From contig VZRN01005408.1 in NCBI GenBank assembly GCA_013397935.1, forward strand, positions 1-64,000: DNA of 64,000 bases. Reading direction: 5' to 3'. Positions within the stretch are counted from its first letter, which is position 1. Each line of letters starts with the position of its first letter. The stretch comes from Dasyornis broadbenti (Eukaryota; Chordata; Aves; Passeriformes; Dasyornithidae). Below are positions 1-12,012 of the stretch, piece by piece. The position numbers and the translations under genes were made by a program. The notes below the pieces were generated by a model. It was not told the DNA's origin. It ran no database searches and saw nothing but the letters and a program-made list of their open reading frames with translations.

Positions 1-2162
1 GGACCCTCTCCTCTGGGAATATCACACATTGCCCAGGGGCTGAAGCTCTGCAAGGGGAACCCAAGGATGAGGAGGAGGACGCCGAGTTTACGTCGGCCCA
101 CACTCTGCATCCAAACTGCTCCATGGAGGACAAAACCAGAGGGGTCCTTGCTGCCAAGATCCCTTCTGAGGGAAAGGTGTTCTTTAGTCCTGCACATGCC
201 TGTCCATTCTGGACTGCTACTGAATAGCTGCTCCTACTCTCAGTGTTGTGAACTACCTACACAACAGAAGCCATGAGCCAGAGAGCAGAGGCCAGGAGAG
301 CTCAAGTGGTGTCCAAGGGTGCTGAAGCAGAGGGCACAGGAGCTCAAGCAGAGGCTTACAGGAGGACGTATGAAAGAGCTGCAGGAGGGATAGTGTTAAA
401 TAATAACTACCTAGACAGGGTGTAAATATGGATATATAGGCCAGAAATTAAGCAGAAGGCAGCAACATTGAGGCAAATGATCAAGAAGAAGACCACAGAC
501 AAGACAAAGCCTTTAGTGCTCTTTCAATAAATATTCTCTTCCAGAATCTAGATTGAGCAAGTTCTTTTTGGACTCAACCGGTCCTACAGTGCTGAACTGG
601 TTCTGTTCCGAAATTCAGCCAATTTGCACCAGCCCTTCTACTCCCTGAAGAGCAGAAAAACAATTGGGCAAAGGGAGGTGGAAGTGAGACCCTGCTGCCA
701 CCCTTCTGAAAACTAGGAGAAGGTCTTTCAAGAACAGTCCCCGAAGGGAGCACACGCTGTCTGTGCTCTCCCTAGTGATAGCAAGACCAGCAAGTGGCAA
801 GTGCAACCTGAGCAAAGCAGCTCATCTCTGTGACACCTGGAAGGCGACTTGCGAGGTGTTATCACTGAGCAGTACTTTGACCTACCAGGTGGGAGCAAAA
901 TGAAGTGATGCCACTTGTTTCTCAGGAGACTTCTTCACTCCAAGCTCTCCAGGCCCACCTGAGCCCACCTGCAACATCCAGCTCTGTCTCAGATTCCCAT
1001 CCCAGCAAAGCAGCTACAGAGCTGAAATCTAGCTTGAAAAAAACAAGCGAAAAAGCCCAAGCAGAAGATGAAACTTTCTTTTGTGGCAGGCAGAGAGATT
1101 TGGCCAGACAGCAGAGCCCTCTTCAGTCCAATGATGGGTAGTGAAGAGCTGGATGAACCAACGTGACCTTGCGGGCCCTGGCAAGCTCCCAGTTGGGCCA
1201 AATTGGGGTTTATCTGGTGCTTGGGTAGAGCAGGCACCAGTGTCTTCCACACAAATGCACCCAGTCATTGCAGCTCTCACTGTAGATAGTAGATAAGAAT
1301 CAGTCAAAACCAGAGGGTGGGAAATGCATAATATAATTACAGATAGCAATTCTTGGAAGAAGGATTTTTGCATGGGGAGATCTCGGGGTGGAGAAGGAAA
1401 AAGAGGGAGGAAAGGGAGGGAACTCACACTCTTAAGCTAAAAAAATAAAAGTATTTTAAAAGTGATTTGGAAAAACATGTCATCATGTGACAAGGTAGTT
1501 TTTCTTGCAGACAGGTGCACCGGAGTTTTAGAAATATTAAATCTTAAGAGGTTTGCATTGCACAATAGATGGCAGCCAGAAAGCATGTGGATGTTTTTTG
1601 GCAGTGTTTCAGATGTCATGGTATTTTTTTTTTTTTTTCTTTAAAGCTTCCATCAGCGGGAGGGAAAGCCGTGCCAAGGAAAAGGAATCAAATCTGAATG
1701 CAGCAAATCTCGCATTCAGACAGAGGCTCCCTGCCAGATGCTAAGGGGCCAAATCGGAAACAACCACACTGAGTTCATTATGCAAACTGCATAATCGAAA
1801 GCCTGCAAAAAAGGCAAAAAAAAAAAATTAATCTATTTAATACTTAGCTAAATTCTCAACTGTTGAAATAGATTTGAAGAAAAATTCATCATAATCCCCT
1901 TTTCCTTTTGAGGAATTCCTCCTGGTTCATGAGATGTCCATAAGATGGCAGGAGTGCACTGTCCTCCAGAGGTCGAAGGATCATCACAGTGGTGACATTT
2001 TCACACTGAGAACCTCGCTCTAGCTATGGGCACTGCAGACAAAACATTGATTCCTGTTTCTATTTATTGCTCTTGGAAAGAGATAAAGAAGTGGCATAAA
2101 TGGGCACACCTTCAGAGAAAAAATCAGCTGGTCTGGTTTCCCAAGGCAGGGAATGACTCTGT
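1..2162. other. Gene-free stretch, left edge
   Basis: Apart from the possible LTR (244-588) and a T run at 1623-1639, I see only unique non-coding sequence. The open frames at 905-1141 and on the minus strand between 989 and 1427 overlap one another and resemble nothing. Confidence 0.7.
244..588 (+). mobile_element. Possible solo LTR of an endogenous retrovirus
   Basis: The stretch starts TGTTGTG and ends TCCTACA, with a TATA-like TATATA at 433-438 and AATAAA at 526-531. That is the order expected for U3, R and U5. I see no clear target-site duplication, no primer-binding site and no retroviral coding sequence. The boundaries are guesses, and chance resemblance is quite possible. Confidence 0.28.
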
Positions 2163-2290
2163 TTCACAGAAAGGTTTGGATATTGGAAGGGACCTTAAAG
2201 TTTATCTCTTTCCAAGTGGAAGGGACACCTTCCACCAGCCCAGGTTGCTCTAAGCCCCACCCAGCCTGGCCTTTCACTCCTCTTGCTTTC
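2163..2290 (-). mobile_element. CR1 LINE 3' fragment
   Basis: The reverse complement carries the CR1 3' end: the + strand reads AGGTTTGGATATTGGAAGGG, then CACCTTCCACCAGCCCAGGT and GCCCCACCCAGCCTGG. It is diverged, and the part beyond 2290 is unrelated. Confidence 0.8.
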
Positions 2291-2859
2291 AGCAGCCTCT
2301 TGCTTTGGTTGACAGAGCCCTGCTCACTGCAGGCCCTGGATCTACAAACTCATCCCATGCCATGCACAGGAATTTGTGACCAGGCACCCCAAAACTGAAA
2401 GACTGCAATGAGAAAAGCAACCAGACATCTACCAGAAGGAAATCTGGAAGATGGGGTTCATAAATCACAGCCCTCATTTTTACGGCTGAGCATGACCATG
2501 GAAACAAACCCTCGGGGTGTCCCAGTTTTCAGCTCTTTTTATGATCCCAAGTTCTCTACACAAGTGGGGCATAGCTGTGAGCCTGCCCCTGATCCATGGC
2601 AGCCCAAGTTCCATGCACTGGGCCAAGGGATGGGCTGGAAAGTTGTGCAAGTGCTTCCCTGAGCCAGGCTGCAGAAGCAGCATCCCAACAAGACAGATGC
2701 TCATGTCTGAAGAGAACTCAGCTGCCTCAACAGCTTCAGGAGAGCAGGTTTCATGAAGGAGCTGCTCATGGCATGCTCCTGGTCTTGAAACCAGGAGATC
2801 CTCCGTGGTTTTGTCCACTGGTCTGGCAAATCCACGCTGCCAGGACAGGAAATTGAAAA

Positions 2860-2955
2860 GAATCATGGAATGGTTTGGGTCGGAAGGGATGTTAAGGATC
2901 ACCTGGTTCCAACCCTGCTTCCATGAAGAGCTCCAGCAGTCTCACACTGGACTTC
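2860..2955 (-). mobile_element. CR1 LINE 3' fragment
   Basis: It starts at GAATCATGGAATGGTTTGGG and keeps only about 95 bp, diverging after the GGTTCCAACCCTGC block. Confidence 0.8.
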
Positions 2956-3359
2956 TCTAGCAGAGGGTATAACTGAGATGTTACAGCCCACAGCTCTTCC
3001 CCACACATCTGCATCTGCCCTGAGGGAGCAGAATTGGAACGGTTTTGCTGTGCTCCCTGTGGACCAGGGAGCTCACATGCACAGGCACTGCTGTGATGGA
3101 ACAGGTCTGCCTCGTACTGAGCAGGGGCAGGGGCTTAGGAGTGGCTGAGGGAGACCCCAATGTGTCAGAAGGTCTGCAGGTTTTAGCCGAGCAAAGGCCC
3201 ATTCCCTTTCCAGTGTCCCATCCCACAGCAAGCTGGGCATTCCCAGTGACATCATTGGAGCCTGCAAACAGCTCAGCTGCAGGGAGACACTGCCTTCTGC
3301 AATGACCAAGAAGGGATGCTGGTTAACTTTTCTCAGTGCATCCTTTCACCTTCTCGTAG

Positions 3360-3473
3360 ATGTGGCACTTGTGGACATGAGGCAGTGGAGGCCTTGGCAG
3401 CGCTGGGGGAACCGTGGGACTCAATGATCTTAGAGGGCTTTTCCAACTTAAATGATTCTATGATTCTTTACCC
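3360..3473 (+). mobile_element. CR1 LINE 3' fragment (second subfamily)
   Basis: It ends with GGGACTCAATGATCTTAGAG, TTTTCCAACTTAAATG and ATTCTATGATTCTTT, the 3' end of an older CR1 subfamily distinct from the most frequent type in this window. Confidence 0.85.
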
Positions 3474-4084
3474 ATGTCCTGGCTTTCAGGCATTTGCCAA
3501 TTTCATTTGCATGCATATGCAGAACAGCTGGGGAAGGTGGGGTTGGAGTGTACCAAGCTATCACTTCTGGGGAAAGCAGCCAAGTGCGTTGACACTTCTC
3601 ACGTAGGCTGGCTCCAAACCAAATGGCTTCACAGCAGGATTTCCAATTTACCACCTTGACCGCTGCATGTGCTTCTTCCACAGTCTTAAAATCCATCTAT
3701 GTAAGTGATCATTCCTTCCTTCTTCCAGGATAATTAATTTCTGCCCTAAAGCACCACTTTCCAGTTCACATTTCTCTGGTCCCTGTGAGGATTTCAACAA
3801 GGCTGAGAAAACTCAGGCCTCACACTGCCTTCATCGAGGTGTTGCTCAGCTGCTTGTGAATGCTCTCCCAAATCTCCTCGTGGGGCATCTCCTCATGCCA
3901 GAGCTTTGCAGAGTCCAAGCCCGAGCAAATTGCATTGCAGGGATGAAGGGCATCCAATGGCCTGCTTAAACTGCTGCTGAAACGTGGAATGAAGCTCTGG
4001 AATGAAGCACAATCATTGACGAACAGCACACACAATCAGCCATTTAAAGCCCAGCTCCAGAAGAAATTACAGGCAGGAGTGGTG

Positions 4085-4330
4085 GTGGCATGAGGCGGGC
4101 AGAGCGTCTGGCTCCGGGTCTCTGTTGAATGAGGTATCGGAGCAGGCTGGATCCTAACAGCGGCATTAGACCAGATGCGCTGCTGTTTTCCTATCAACAG
4201 GGATTACGTTGCTTAAAACCATTTATTTGATACTGCCTAATCGAGGAAGGCTCAGAGGAGCTGGGAAATGAAAAGGGTAATCAGATATTCCGGAGCTCGG
4301 AGCATACACGCAAAATGTTCAAAGCCAACC
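4085..4330. promoter_or_regulatory. Candidate conserved non-coding block upstream of DDHD1
   Basis: A repeat-free block with homeodomain-type and AT-rich words (GGATTACG, TTTATTTGATA, GCCTAATCGA, GGGTAATCAGA) and no sensible open frame. It is chosen only by appearance; no alignment was possible. Confidence 0.25.
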
Positions 4331-5128
4331 CGGTGCAGGTGCATATTCCCAAATGCGGATTGGGTTGGCAAATGACTCCGTTTTCCATAGGAGCTACTGT
4401 GAATGCAAAGAACTTCCCAGGCTCCAGCTGCCATCTCGTGGTCGTACAAGACATCGTCCCTATTTTTTTCCCCTCTGATTACCACCATTCATGGCTCAAG
4501 CAGTACTTTTCCAAGATTGGTAACGTCAAAAATTTCTGGGAAATGTTTTCCCCAGGAAAGCCCTGGTCGGAAGCATTATACTCCCAAATCGCAGTGGGTT
4601 TGGCCTTTTCACCACACATTAGAGAGGATCCTTTATTGTGGAAAATGGAGACGTTTGGGAAGGGTGGACTCCCGGGGGCAGGGATGGTTTAACATCCCTC
4701 ATAGTCCTAGAAATCTCCAGGGAATTTCAAGCAGTGTTCAGCAACACTCTCAGGTTTGAACTTCACTGCTGTCTTCCCCTGCTTCCTGGTGGATCTTGCC
4801 CACTCCCCAGGCAGGGAGGCTCTGGAGGGATGCAGGATCAGCAAAGCCAGTGGGCAGCCGCAGCAGCCCCTCCACGCTCGAGTCTGTGTTTGTTGGCTCC
4901 TTCCTCTGAGCTTTTGCTCCAGCCCTGCTCCAGCAGCAGATCCCAGAGGCATCTGCAGCCCCAGGAAAACCAGCAGAGCTTTGAGGAAGATCAGAGGTGT
5001 ATCTGCATGGAACAGCTTGAGGTATGGAAATATCTGCATGGAGCTTGAGGTATGGAGAGTCCCAGGGTGACATCCTGGCTCTGGGAAAGATGATGGGAGT
5101 TTGGCTGGGTTTGCAGCAGGACCAAGGA

Positions 5129-5153
5129 TTTTTTTTTTTTTTTTTTTTTTTTT
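5129..5153 (+). repeat. Poly(T) run of 25
   Basis: An uninterrupted T run with no recognisable transposon attached. About 120 bp upstream, near 5008-5056, the words ATCTGCATGGA and GCTTGAGGTATGGA occur twice (short tandem duplication). Confidence 0.9.
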
Positions 5154-5294
5154 CCCCAGCGTTGGTCAGTGTGACTCAGAGTGTCAGCAGGACCTACAGC
5201 TGCTCTGGGCATAAAGCAAGGCACGTTCCCAAAGCTGCTCTGGTCCAGATATTACCTGGACCAGTAAACACCTCGTGATACTCTGCTCCCTTGT

Positions 5295-5513
5295 CACAGA
5301 TTCCCAGAATGGCTTGGATTGGAAGGAACCTTTAAAGCCCATCCCATTCCACCCCCTGCCATGGGCAGGGACACCTTTCACTATCCCAGGTCACTCCAAG
5401 GCCTGTCCAGCCTGGTCTTCGACACTTCCAGGCATCCAGGGGCAGCCACAGCTTCTCTGGGCAACCTGTGCCAGGGCCTCCCCACCTCACAGCCAAGAAT
5501 TCCTCCTCAAAAG
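5295..5513 (-). mobile_element. CR1 LINE 3' fragment
   Basis: On the + strand it reads CCCAGAATGGCTTGGATTGG, CATGGGCAGGGACACC, CTTCTCTGGGCAACCTGTGC and CAGCCAAGAATTCC, the inverted 3' 220 bp of CR1. The truncation at 5513 is at a run of A. Confidence 0.9.
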
Positions 5514-5832
5514 CCGAGACCGGATCATGTCCTGGCAGGGCCCCTGGACCAGCTGTTGTTACAAAATGTTCATGGATTGTTGTGCAAGGTCCTCGGATCA
5601 GAAAAGGCCACTTTTTTTATATACAGTGTTCTCATTTAGAGTAGATTTTGGGTCAAATCTTCACAGCACACGATAACAATAAAATCCTAACGTTTTCCCC
5701 TGTAAAACTGGGATCTGAAAACAATAAAATTAATGGGACCTTCTGGCTGAAATAAGGCAGTAAATGTGAAAGGAGAGTAGAGGTCACTTAAACTGACTTC
5801 TAATGCCCCAGAGAGCTGGACTGGGTTACATG

Positions 5833-6058
5833 TCTTCAGAATTGGGTCAAATTTCTTCACACAGAGGGTGGTTGGGCACTGACCAGGCTCCCCAGGGAAT
5901 GGGCACGGCCCCAAGGCTACCAGAGCTCCAGGAGTGTTTGGACAATGCTCTTAGGGATGCACAGGGTGGGATTGCTGAGGTGTCTGTGCAGGGCCAGGAG
6001 CTGGACTGGATGATCCTTGTGTGTCCCTTCCAAATCAGGATATTCTGTGGCTCTAGGA
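5833..6058 (+). mobile_element. CR1 LINE 3' fragment (GTGTCTGTGCAGGGCCAGGA type)
   Basis: It carries GAGGTGTCTGTGCAGGGCCA, GGACTGGATGATCCTTGTG and CAGGATATTCTGTGGCTC, marking a different CR1 subfamily. The 5' side begins at a TTTCTTCACACAGAGGGTGG block. Confidence 0.8.
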
Positions 6059-6970
6059 AATTTCATTGTCCAGCTCATGAGGGCTGGAGTAGCGGAGATA
6101 ATGTAAAAATTCACCTAACGTCAGGCCCACTCTGTGGATCCACATGGATTCTATGGAGAACCACCCAAAAAATATCTGCTTTATGCTGCAGGAGCAGGGT
6201 CCCCTCAGCTGATCACACCAGCCCAGGCTGAGTGTGTATGAGCACAGCAGCACATGCCAGGACCTGGGTGAATGTGGGAGGAAGGATAAGCAGGGATCTG
6301 TGCCAAAGTTCATAAACACTTTTGGGGATTTTGGAGTACTTTTTGGTTGACTTTGTTTTGGTATTTTCTGTATAAAGAAACCATACACCAAAATAAAAAA
6401 GTGCCAAAGGTTCAGTCCCATCAAAATGCGCATCAGGTACACCAAATATTCTCGGGTGAGCCCTGATCATTGCTTCCCACAGGCTCCATCAGCCGCCTCA
6501 TTGTTTGTGCAGGACTGATGCAAAGCTCCTGTAATCTCCTTTGCATCTCGCACTGGCCGACCGGTTCCTTCTTATTTCTTCTTATCCTTCTTACCTGCTT
6601 CCCCAGCAGATGAAAGCATATTTCATGTGCCTTGCTCAACTCAGAGATAGGCATCACCAGGAAGAAAGGAGGTCGGCTGCCAGGTAAGCAAGGTTTGCTG
6701 CAGGAATGGCTGAAGAAACCCTCGTGACAGCACCAGTGAACTTGGCTTCAGGAAAACATCTGAAGGGACGATCTTCAAAAGACAAAATACCAGCCAAAAG
6801 TTTTTGCAGGGCATTTGTGCCCTTTGGTTTTTTTGTTCTGCTCTTGGTCTTGGCCATGAGACCTCATCCTCTCCTGGTGATTTCCAGCCACTACAACAGC
6901 TCCAGCAATTTCTGAGCTACCTTCCTGCAGAGCTGAGAGGCTGGTGAACTGTGAGGAATCTCCAGGAAGA

Positions 6971-7478
6971 CAGAATCATGAAATTATCAAGGTTGGAAAA
7001 GCATTCCCCTAGCAATGCCAAGGCCACCACTGACCCATGTCCCCAGGTGACCTCCACAGCTTTTAAAGCCCTCCAGGGTTGGGGACTACAACACTGCCCT
7101 GGGCAGCTGTGCCAGGGCTGGACAACCCCTTCCATGAAGAAATTTTTCCCTAATATCCAACCTAACCCTCCCCTGGTGCAATTTGGGGCCATTTCCCCTT
7201 GTCCTATCCCTTGTTCCCTGGGAGCAGAGCCTGACTCCATACCTGCCTGCCCCCTCCTGTCAGGAGCTGTGCAGAGCCAGAAGGTTCCTCCTGAGCCTCC
7301 TTTTCTCCAGGCTGAGCCCCTTCCCCATCTCCTTCAGCCACTCCTGGTGCTCCAGACCCTTCCCCAGCTCCGTTCCCTTCCCTGGACACGCACCAGCTCT
7401 TCAATGTCTTGTCATGAGGGACCCAAAACTGCCCCCAGGACTGGAGGTGCCTCAGCAGTGCCAGCACTGGGGGAATAT
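6971..7478 (-). mobile_element. CR1 LINE, about 510 bp of 3' end
   Basis: This is the inverse of a CR1 with GCCAAGGCCACCACTGACCC, CTTCCATGAAGAAATTTTTC and TGTCATGAGGGACCCAAAAC blocks. The last block corresponds to the end of the RT-domain ORF and the 3' UTR. It is related in subfamily to the copy at 20642-21366. Confidence 0.85.
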
Positions 7479-8164
7479 GTGGGCGCACATCTCATCAGCG
7501 TGTTTGGCTTTATGCATCTTGACTTCGGAGCTTAAACAGGTGGCAGAGGAAAAATCCGTCTTTTCCATTCTCTGTCCAGACTTGGTGTGAAGGTTTAACC
7601 AAGTTCAATCCTCTTGCAGCACTCTCCAAATCAATGCCAAGTCTGGGCACTGGCTCAGGAGTTGCTGGGAACCTCTTCCTGTTTCCCAGCAGGGTTGTGC
7701 AAGGGAGCTGATGTTTTTCAGCACCACTGGTGGGGAATCTCCTCCTTTCTCCAGGCAAAATGGACTTTACTGACACATGACCCCAGATTTCATTGTAAAA
7801 CCACAGAAGAGTGAGGCATGTGATTGGGGCTGTATGAATGAAATTCCAGCCCGTAAATCCTCCGGCTGCACACTCCCCACCCTGGTTTACGAGATTCCCT
7901 ACACTGTGATCCCGGTGCCGGCTCGTGCTGGCCGAGGCCGCAGCCAGTTTTCTACACCAGGCCCTGGAATGCAAATCCCATCCTTTCCAAAGAGGTTTTT
8001 ACGGCAAGCTGGGTCCTGCCAGGTGCCACACACTCCCAGTTCCCATGAATTTCAGAGGGAGCTCTTGGCAGCCTGCAGGGCTTGGCTCATGCCGTATGAA
8101 GGAATGTTTCAGCATCTGTGGCACTTGGATTAACGGGCTCTGCGCCGCCAAGCAGTGCCAAAGC

Positions 8165-8560
8165 CGACTCCTCACACCTTTGATTAGACCAGCCTCAGTC
8201 TCATTAGCGTTGCCTAATAAAATAATTTCTACCCGTGGTCACTGACCTTCAAGAAACTCTGATTTTTGCACTGAAATGAAGATACGTGCCCTTTGCAGTG
8301 CAAGGATTCAAGCGCAATTCCGATTCCTCAGGACTGCAATGTATTTCCCATTACTTTATGCTGTACATGATGTCTTTAGGCCATGGATTGTTTTAGGAAG
8401 AAAACACTCCACAAAAAGAAGGGCTCTAATTGCTTGTATATTCCTTTTCTTTCATTTAAAGAGTCAGACTCCTGCAGAGACAAAAAGCACATCTAAAAAG
8501 CACAGATTTTGTGGGTGAGGCCCTGATAAGTGACAATTTTTTATAATTAGCCTTACTACT
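8165..8560. promoter_or_regulatory. Candidate conserved non-coding block
   Basis: Unique sequence with TTGATTAGACC, CTCATTAGCG, GCCTAATAAAATAATT, CTCTAATTGCTTG and TATAATTAGCC, dense in TAAT cores between repeats. No coding potential is evident. Confidence 0.25.
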
Positions 8561-8910
8561 GCTACTTCTATATGGATTTCTAAAGGCTGTAATATTTCCT
8601 GTTTCATAGAAGCCGCACGGCACGAAAAAAATCAGCGTTTTACCAACAGTGATGCAGGACTGTCTTTCCATGAGCAGTTTTTTCTGCAAAAGGGAAAATC
8701 TGGAAATGAAAATGTGGAGATTGGATGGGAAAAAAGCAATGTCTCGTCATCACAGGGTAAGTTTGAAAAGCCTGCTTTTAATGACTCTTGTTAGGAGCCA
8801 CAGGGGACAGGAAGTTTAAATCTCTGATCCCTCCATCCCGTCCTTTTGGACAATGTTGGATGTGCAGTCCCTGCAGATGGGTTCCAAATGCTTGGGATGG
8901 TCTTGGTGCA

Positions 8911-9042
8911 GAAAAACAAGCAAACTCCAATACAAAAAAAAAACCAAAAAAAAAACCCAGAAGACAAACAAACAAACAAACAAGCAAACAAGCAAACAAA
9001 CAAACCAGAAAAAACAAAACAAAAAAAAAACAAAAAAACCCC
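8911..9042 (+). repeat. A-rich (CAAA)n tract
   Basis: About 130 bp of A runs and CAAACAAACAAG units on the + strand. Lys/Asn/Gln-rich frames here are repeat artefacts. Confidence 0.95.
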
Positions 9043-9659
9043 AACCTTCTACAGCAGTTATTTAACAGTTGGCAGCTTTTTATCAATCAGTATTTATCTA
9101 CCATGGAAGTGCAGCCAGCTTAGCTGCACTGATGCAAGTCTGAGCTTGCTTTTTGTGGAGCATGGACACAGTTGCAACCAAAACCAACCAAATTTCCAGC
9201 CTGAGGCGGTTGTAAGGTCTGTACATCAGTGTCCTCCCTCCCCAGCACGAACATTCTCTTCCTGCCGAGAGGGGAGTGGACAGGGCGGGAGCAGAGCTGC
9301 AGGAGACACGAGCCCTTTCCCCCATCTCTTTCTTGTAGTGGTGTTTTCATCACGGTGATTTTTCCCTAATCCTTCTCTAAGAGGAGTCCTGAAGACAGAT
9401 ATGAGAGAGGGAGCAGCTGTTGTTTGGCTTGGGGTTACCTTCTGATCTGGATTCACATCCAGGCTCTGTCAGAGCCCCATGTGCCCTCCCACAAACCATT
9501 TGATCGTTCAGTGTTTCACTTTACTCTCTGCCAATATGTTTAAACACTTCCTTTTTCTTGATTTTTCGGTTTCTCCTTGGAGTTTACTCGTTTTAGGGAG
9601 CCAACATGGTTTCACTTCTCTGTTTGGCACCACACCCAGGCCTGTGATCCTCTGTCTCG

Positions 9660-9870
9660 GTTAAGGCCTTTAAATCACACCTAATCATATTTATTGAGAG
9701 CGATTAAAGCCTCCTGAACATTCTAGATATGTTATCGTTTGAGCAGGTATTTCTGGATCACCAGCTGTGTTGTTGCCAAAAAGGCAGAAAGACTGATCTG
9801 AAATAAATAAACATCGTCTGTGCAAATCAAATTGGGACACAAAAGCTGTTTCAGATGTTAAAGAACAGTT
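9660..9870. promoter_or_regulatory. Candidate conserved non-coding block
   Basis: Unique AT-rich sequence with TTTAAATCACACCTAATCAT, TTTATTGAGAGCGATTAAAG and GAAATAAATAAACATCG (forkhead-like and TCF-like words). No coding potential is evident. Confidence 0.25.
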
Positions 9871-10297
9871 AATCCAGGCTGAAACCAACCCAGAAGGAAG
9901 TTGAATTTCCAAAATTTACCTCGTTGAGACATCTTTCTAACACCCTAATGCAGTTGTGGTGTGTTGCTGTGGGGTTGAGGAGGCGCAGGCAGTATGGAGG
10001 TGGTTGCATCGCAGGGTTTGTTTTCATGGTGGCTGTGTTTGCTCTTGGCATTTCCTGGCTCCAAGGACCAGCTCGGTGCCTGCCAGCTCCCGGGGGAGCC
10101 CTCCTTCCTCCAGGAGTGGAGACAGGGAGAGGGCTGGGTGCTTGTGGGGCAATCCTTCCTCCTCCAGTTTCGTGCCTCAGGGGCACTGGATGGGGCATGG
10201 CTGCAAAGGGCCAGCTCAGACTTTCACAGTGCGGGTGGAGGAAAACCCACAGCAAGGCTGGATGAAGGAGAGAGAAAAGACCCCTTGTCATCTTCCC

Positions 10298-10476
10298 AGG
10301 CCTGGAAGTGTCCAGAGCCAGGTTGGATGGGGCTTGGAGCAACCTGGGATAGTAAAAGGTGTCCCTGCCCATGGTTTTTAAGGTCCCTTCAAACCCAAAC
10401 CATTCTGTGGTCCTGTGGTTCTGTGGTTCTACAATTCTGTGATTCTGTAATTCTAGGATTCTGTGATTCTCTCTTC
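10298..10476 (+). mobile_element. CR1 LINE 3' fragment with expanded 3' repeat
   Basis: The body ends AAGGTCCCTTCAAACCCAAA CCATT, after which ATTCTGTG/GTTCTGTG-like units repeat about seven times up to 10476. Intact CR1 3' ends normally carry only a few such octamers. Confidence 0.88.
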
Positions 10477-11556
10477 AGGGTGAAGAGGGCAGCTGCCAGA
10501 GGTGCCAACAGTTGAGTAAAATAAAATAAAACAGGAGCACTCAGAAGCTCCTGGAGAGGCTCCTGCTTCCTTGACTGAATCAAACCCTCAGAGAAGCTCA
10601 TTAATGAATTCACCTCAAGTCAAAGGATCTTTCCACTCGAGCGCTATCGACTGATTTGTAACAGGCACGGGTGATAACAAGGAGCTTCTCCTTGTCTGCT
10701 GTGAGCAAAACGTTTTCAAACTGAGCCGGTGGAGTGACCCCACAGAGGGGATGAGCTTCCTGAGGCCACCCCCAACATCCAGGAGCAGCAGAGCTGTGTG
10801 GGGAGCATTTTACTGGTGCTGAGCACGGACACAGAGGTGGGTTTTGTTCACCAGCACATCCATGGGCTGAAGCATCCACAAGCCACGTAAAGGGGAAAAG
10901 CTGGACGTGAGGGAAAGGGAGGCAGCATGGCCCTCGGAGAAAGTCACAAGGCAGAGGGATGTTTTCCCTAAGCATAGTGTTTAATTTGGATGGAATTAAT
11001 GAGTCCAAAGAAATGCTTGAGCAGACCAAGCAAATGAAGAGAAATTACTTGTCAAAGGCCTTTTGCACCAGCGTTTTCCATGAAGTGGCCAATGAATGAG
11101 GAGGGATAATGTGTTTGCAGTATCTCTGTTTCCTTTTGAAACTGACGGAGGATCCATGGAAAAAAAGCCCAGATCCCTGCCTTTCCCCAGGCAGTGTTTG
11201 CAATAGGCTCTTCCTTCCATTCTACAAAAAGATTTGGTGAAAGCAAGGTAAAGTACAGAGAAAAGAGGAATAAAAATAGAAATCACTGCTTGATTTTAGC
11301 TGTCATTTATGATTTGGCTGCCGGGGAAACAGATACTTTCCCGTCGTATCAGCAGCCCTGAAACCTGACACATTTTTGCTAGCTTTGGCCTCTTTCCTGG
11401 GGTACTGCTTCTCCAGCATCTAAAACAGTTACAAAAGTTACAACCGTTGCAAAATGTGGATTCTTGGCTGGCTTTGCTTAGGCCTTGAGAAAGGAGAGAA
11501 GGGAAGCATATGGAACTGATGGAGAACTAAAAAAAACCTCACAAGCGTAGTAGTGA
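10477..11556. other. Gene-free stretch
   Basis: Nothing recognisable; chance open frames on the minus strand only. Confidence 0.65.
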
Positions 11557-12012
11557 TCATAGAATTTAAGAATGGTTTGGGTTGGAAGGGGCCTTAAAGC
11601 CTGGACAGAGACACTTTCCATTAGACCAGCTTGCCCCAAGTCCTGTCCAACCCAGCCTTGGACACTTCTAGGGATCCAGGGGCAGCCTCAGCTGCTCTGG
11701 GAAACATCTGCCAGGGCCTCACCTCAACCCTCCTCACAGCCAAGAATTCCTTCCCAATATCCCATCTATCCCTGCCCTCTGACAGAGAGAAGCCATTCCC
11801 CCTTGTCCTGTCCCTCCATCCTTTGTCCAAAATCCCTCTCCAGCTCTCCTGGAGCCCCTTTAGGCCCTGCCAGGGGCTCTGATCTCTCCCTGGAGCCTTC
11901 TCTTCTCCAGGCTGAACAGTCCCAATTCTGTCAGCTTTTCCTTGGAGGCTTCATCCCTTTGATCCTCCTTGGTGGACTTGCTCCAGCAGCTTCCATGTAC
12001 TTCCAGAGCCCC
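11557..12012 (-). mobile_element. CR1 LINE, about 455 bp of 3' end
   Basis: It runs from AATGGTTTGGGTTGGAAGGG through CCCATCTATCCCTGCCCTCT and CTGAACAGTCCCAATTCTGT. The pattern is that of the passerine CR1-J-like group, which is common in this window. Confidence 0.9.

Larger units (their letters stand above)
3474..5294. other. Gene-free stretch
   Basis: Unique sequence with one candidate conserved block, a small tandem duplication (5008-5056) and poly(T). No gene is supported. Confidence 0.7.
7479..10297. other. Gene-free stretch
   Basis: Mostly unique sequence; it contains the CAAA tract and two candidate conserved blocks listed separately. No splice-flanked coding segment was recognised. 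Confidence 0.65.

Noticed and set aside
6951..7535. 194-codon + strand frame
   Set aside because: It is the antisense of a CR1 copy.
8846..9358. 170-codon Lys/Gln/Asn-rich frame
   Set aside because: It is created by the CAAA tract.
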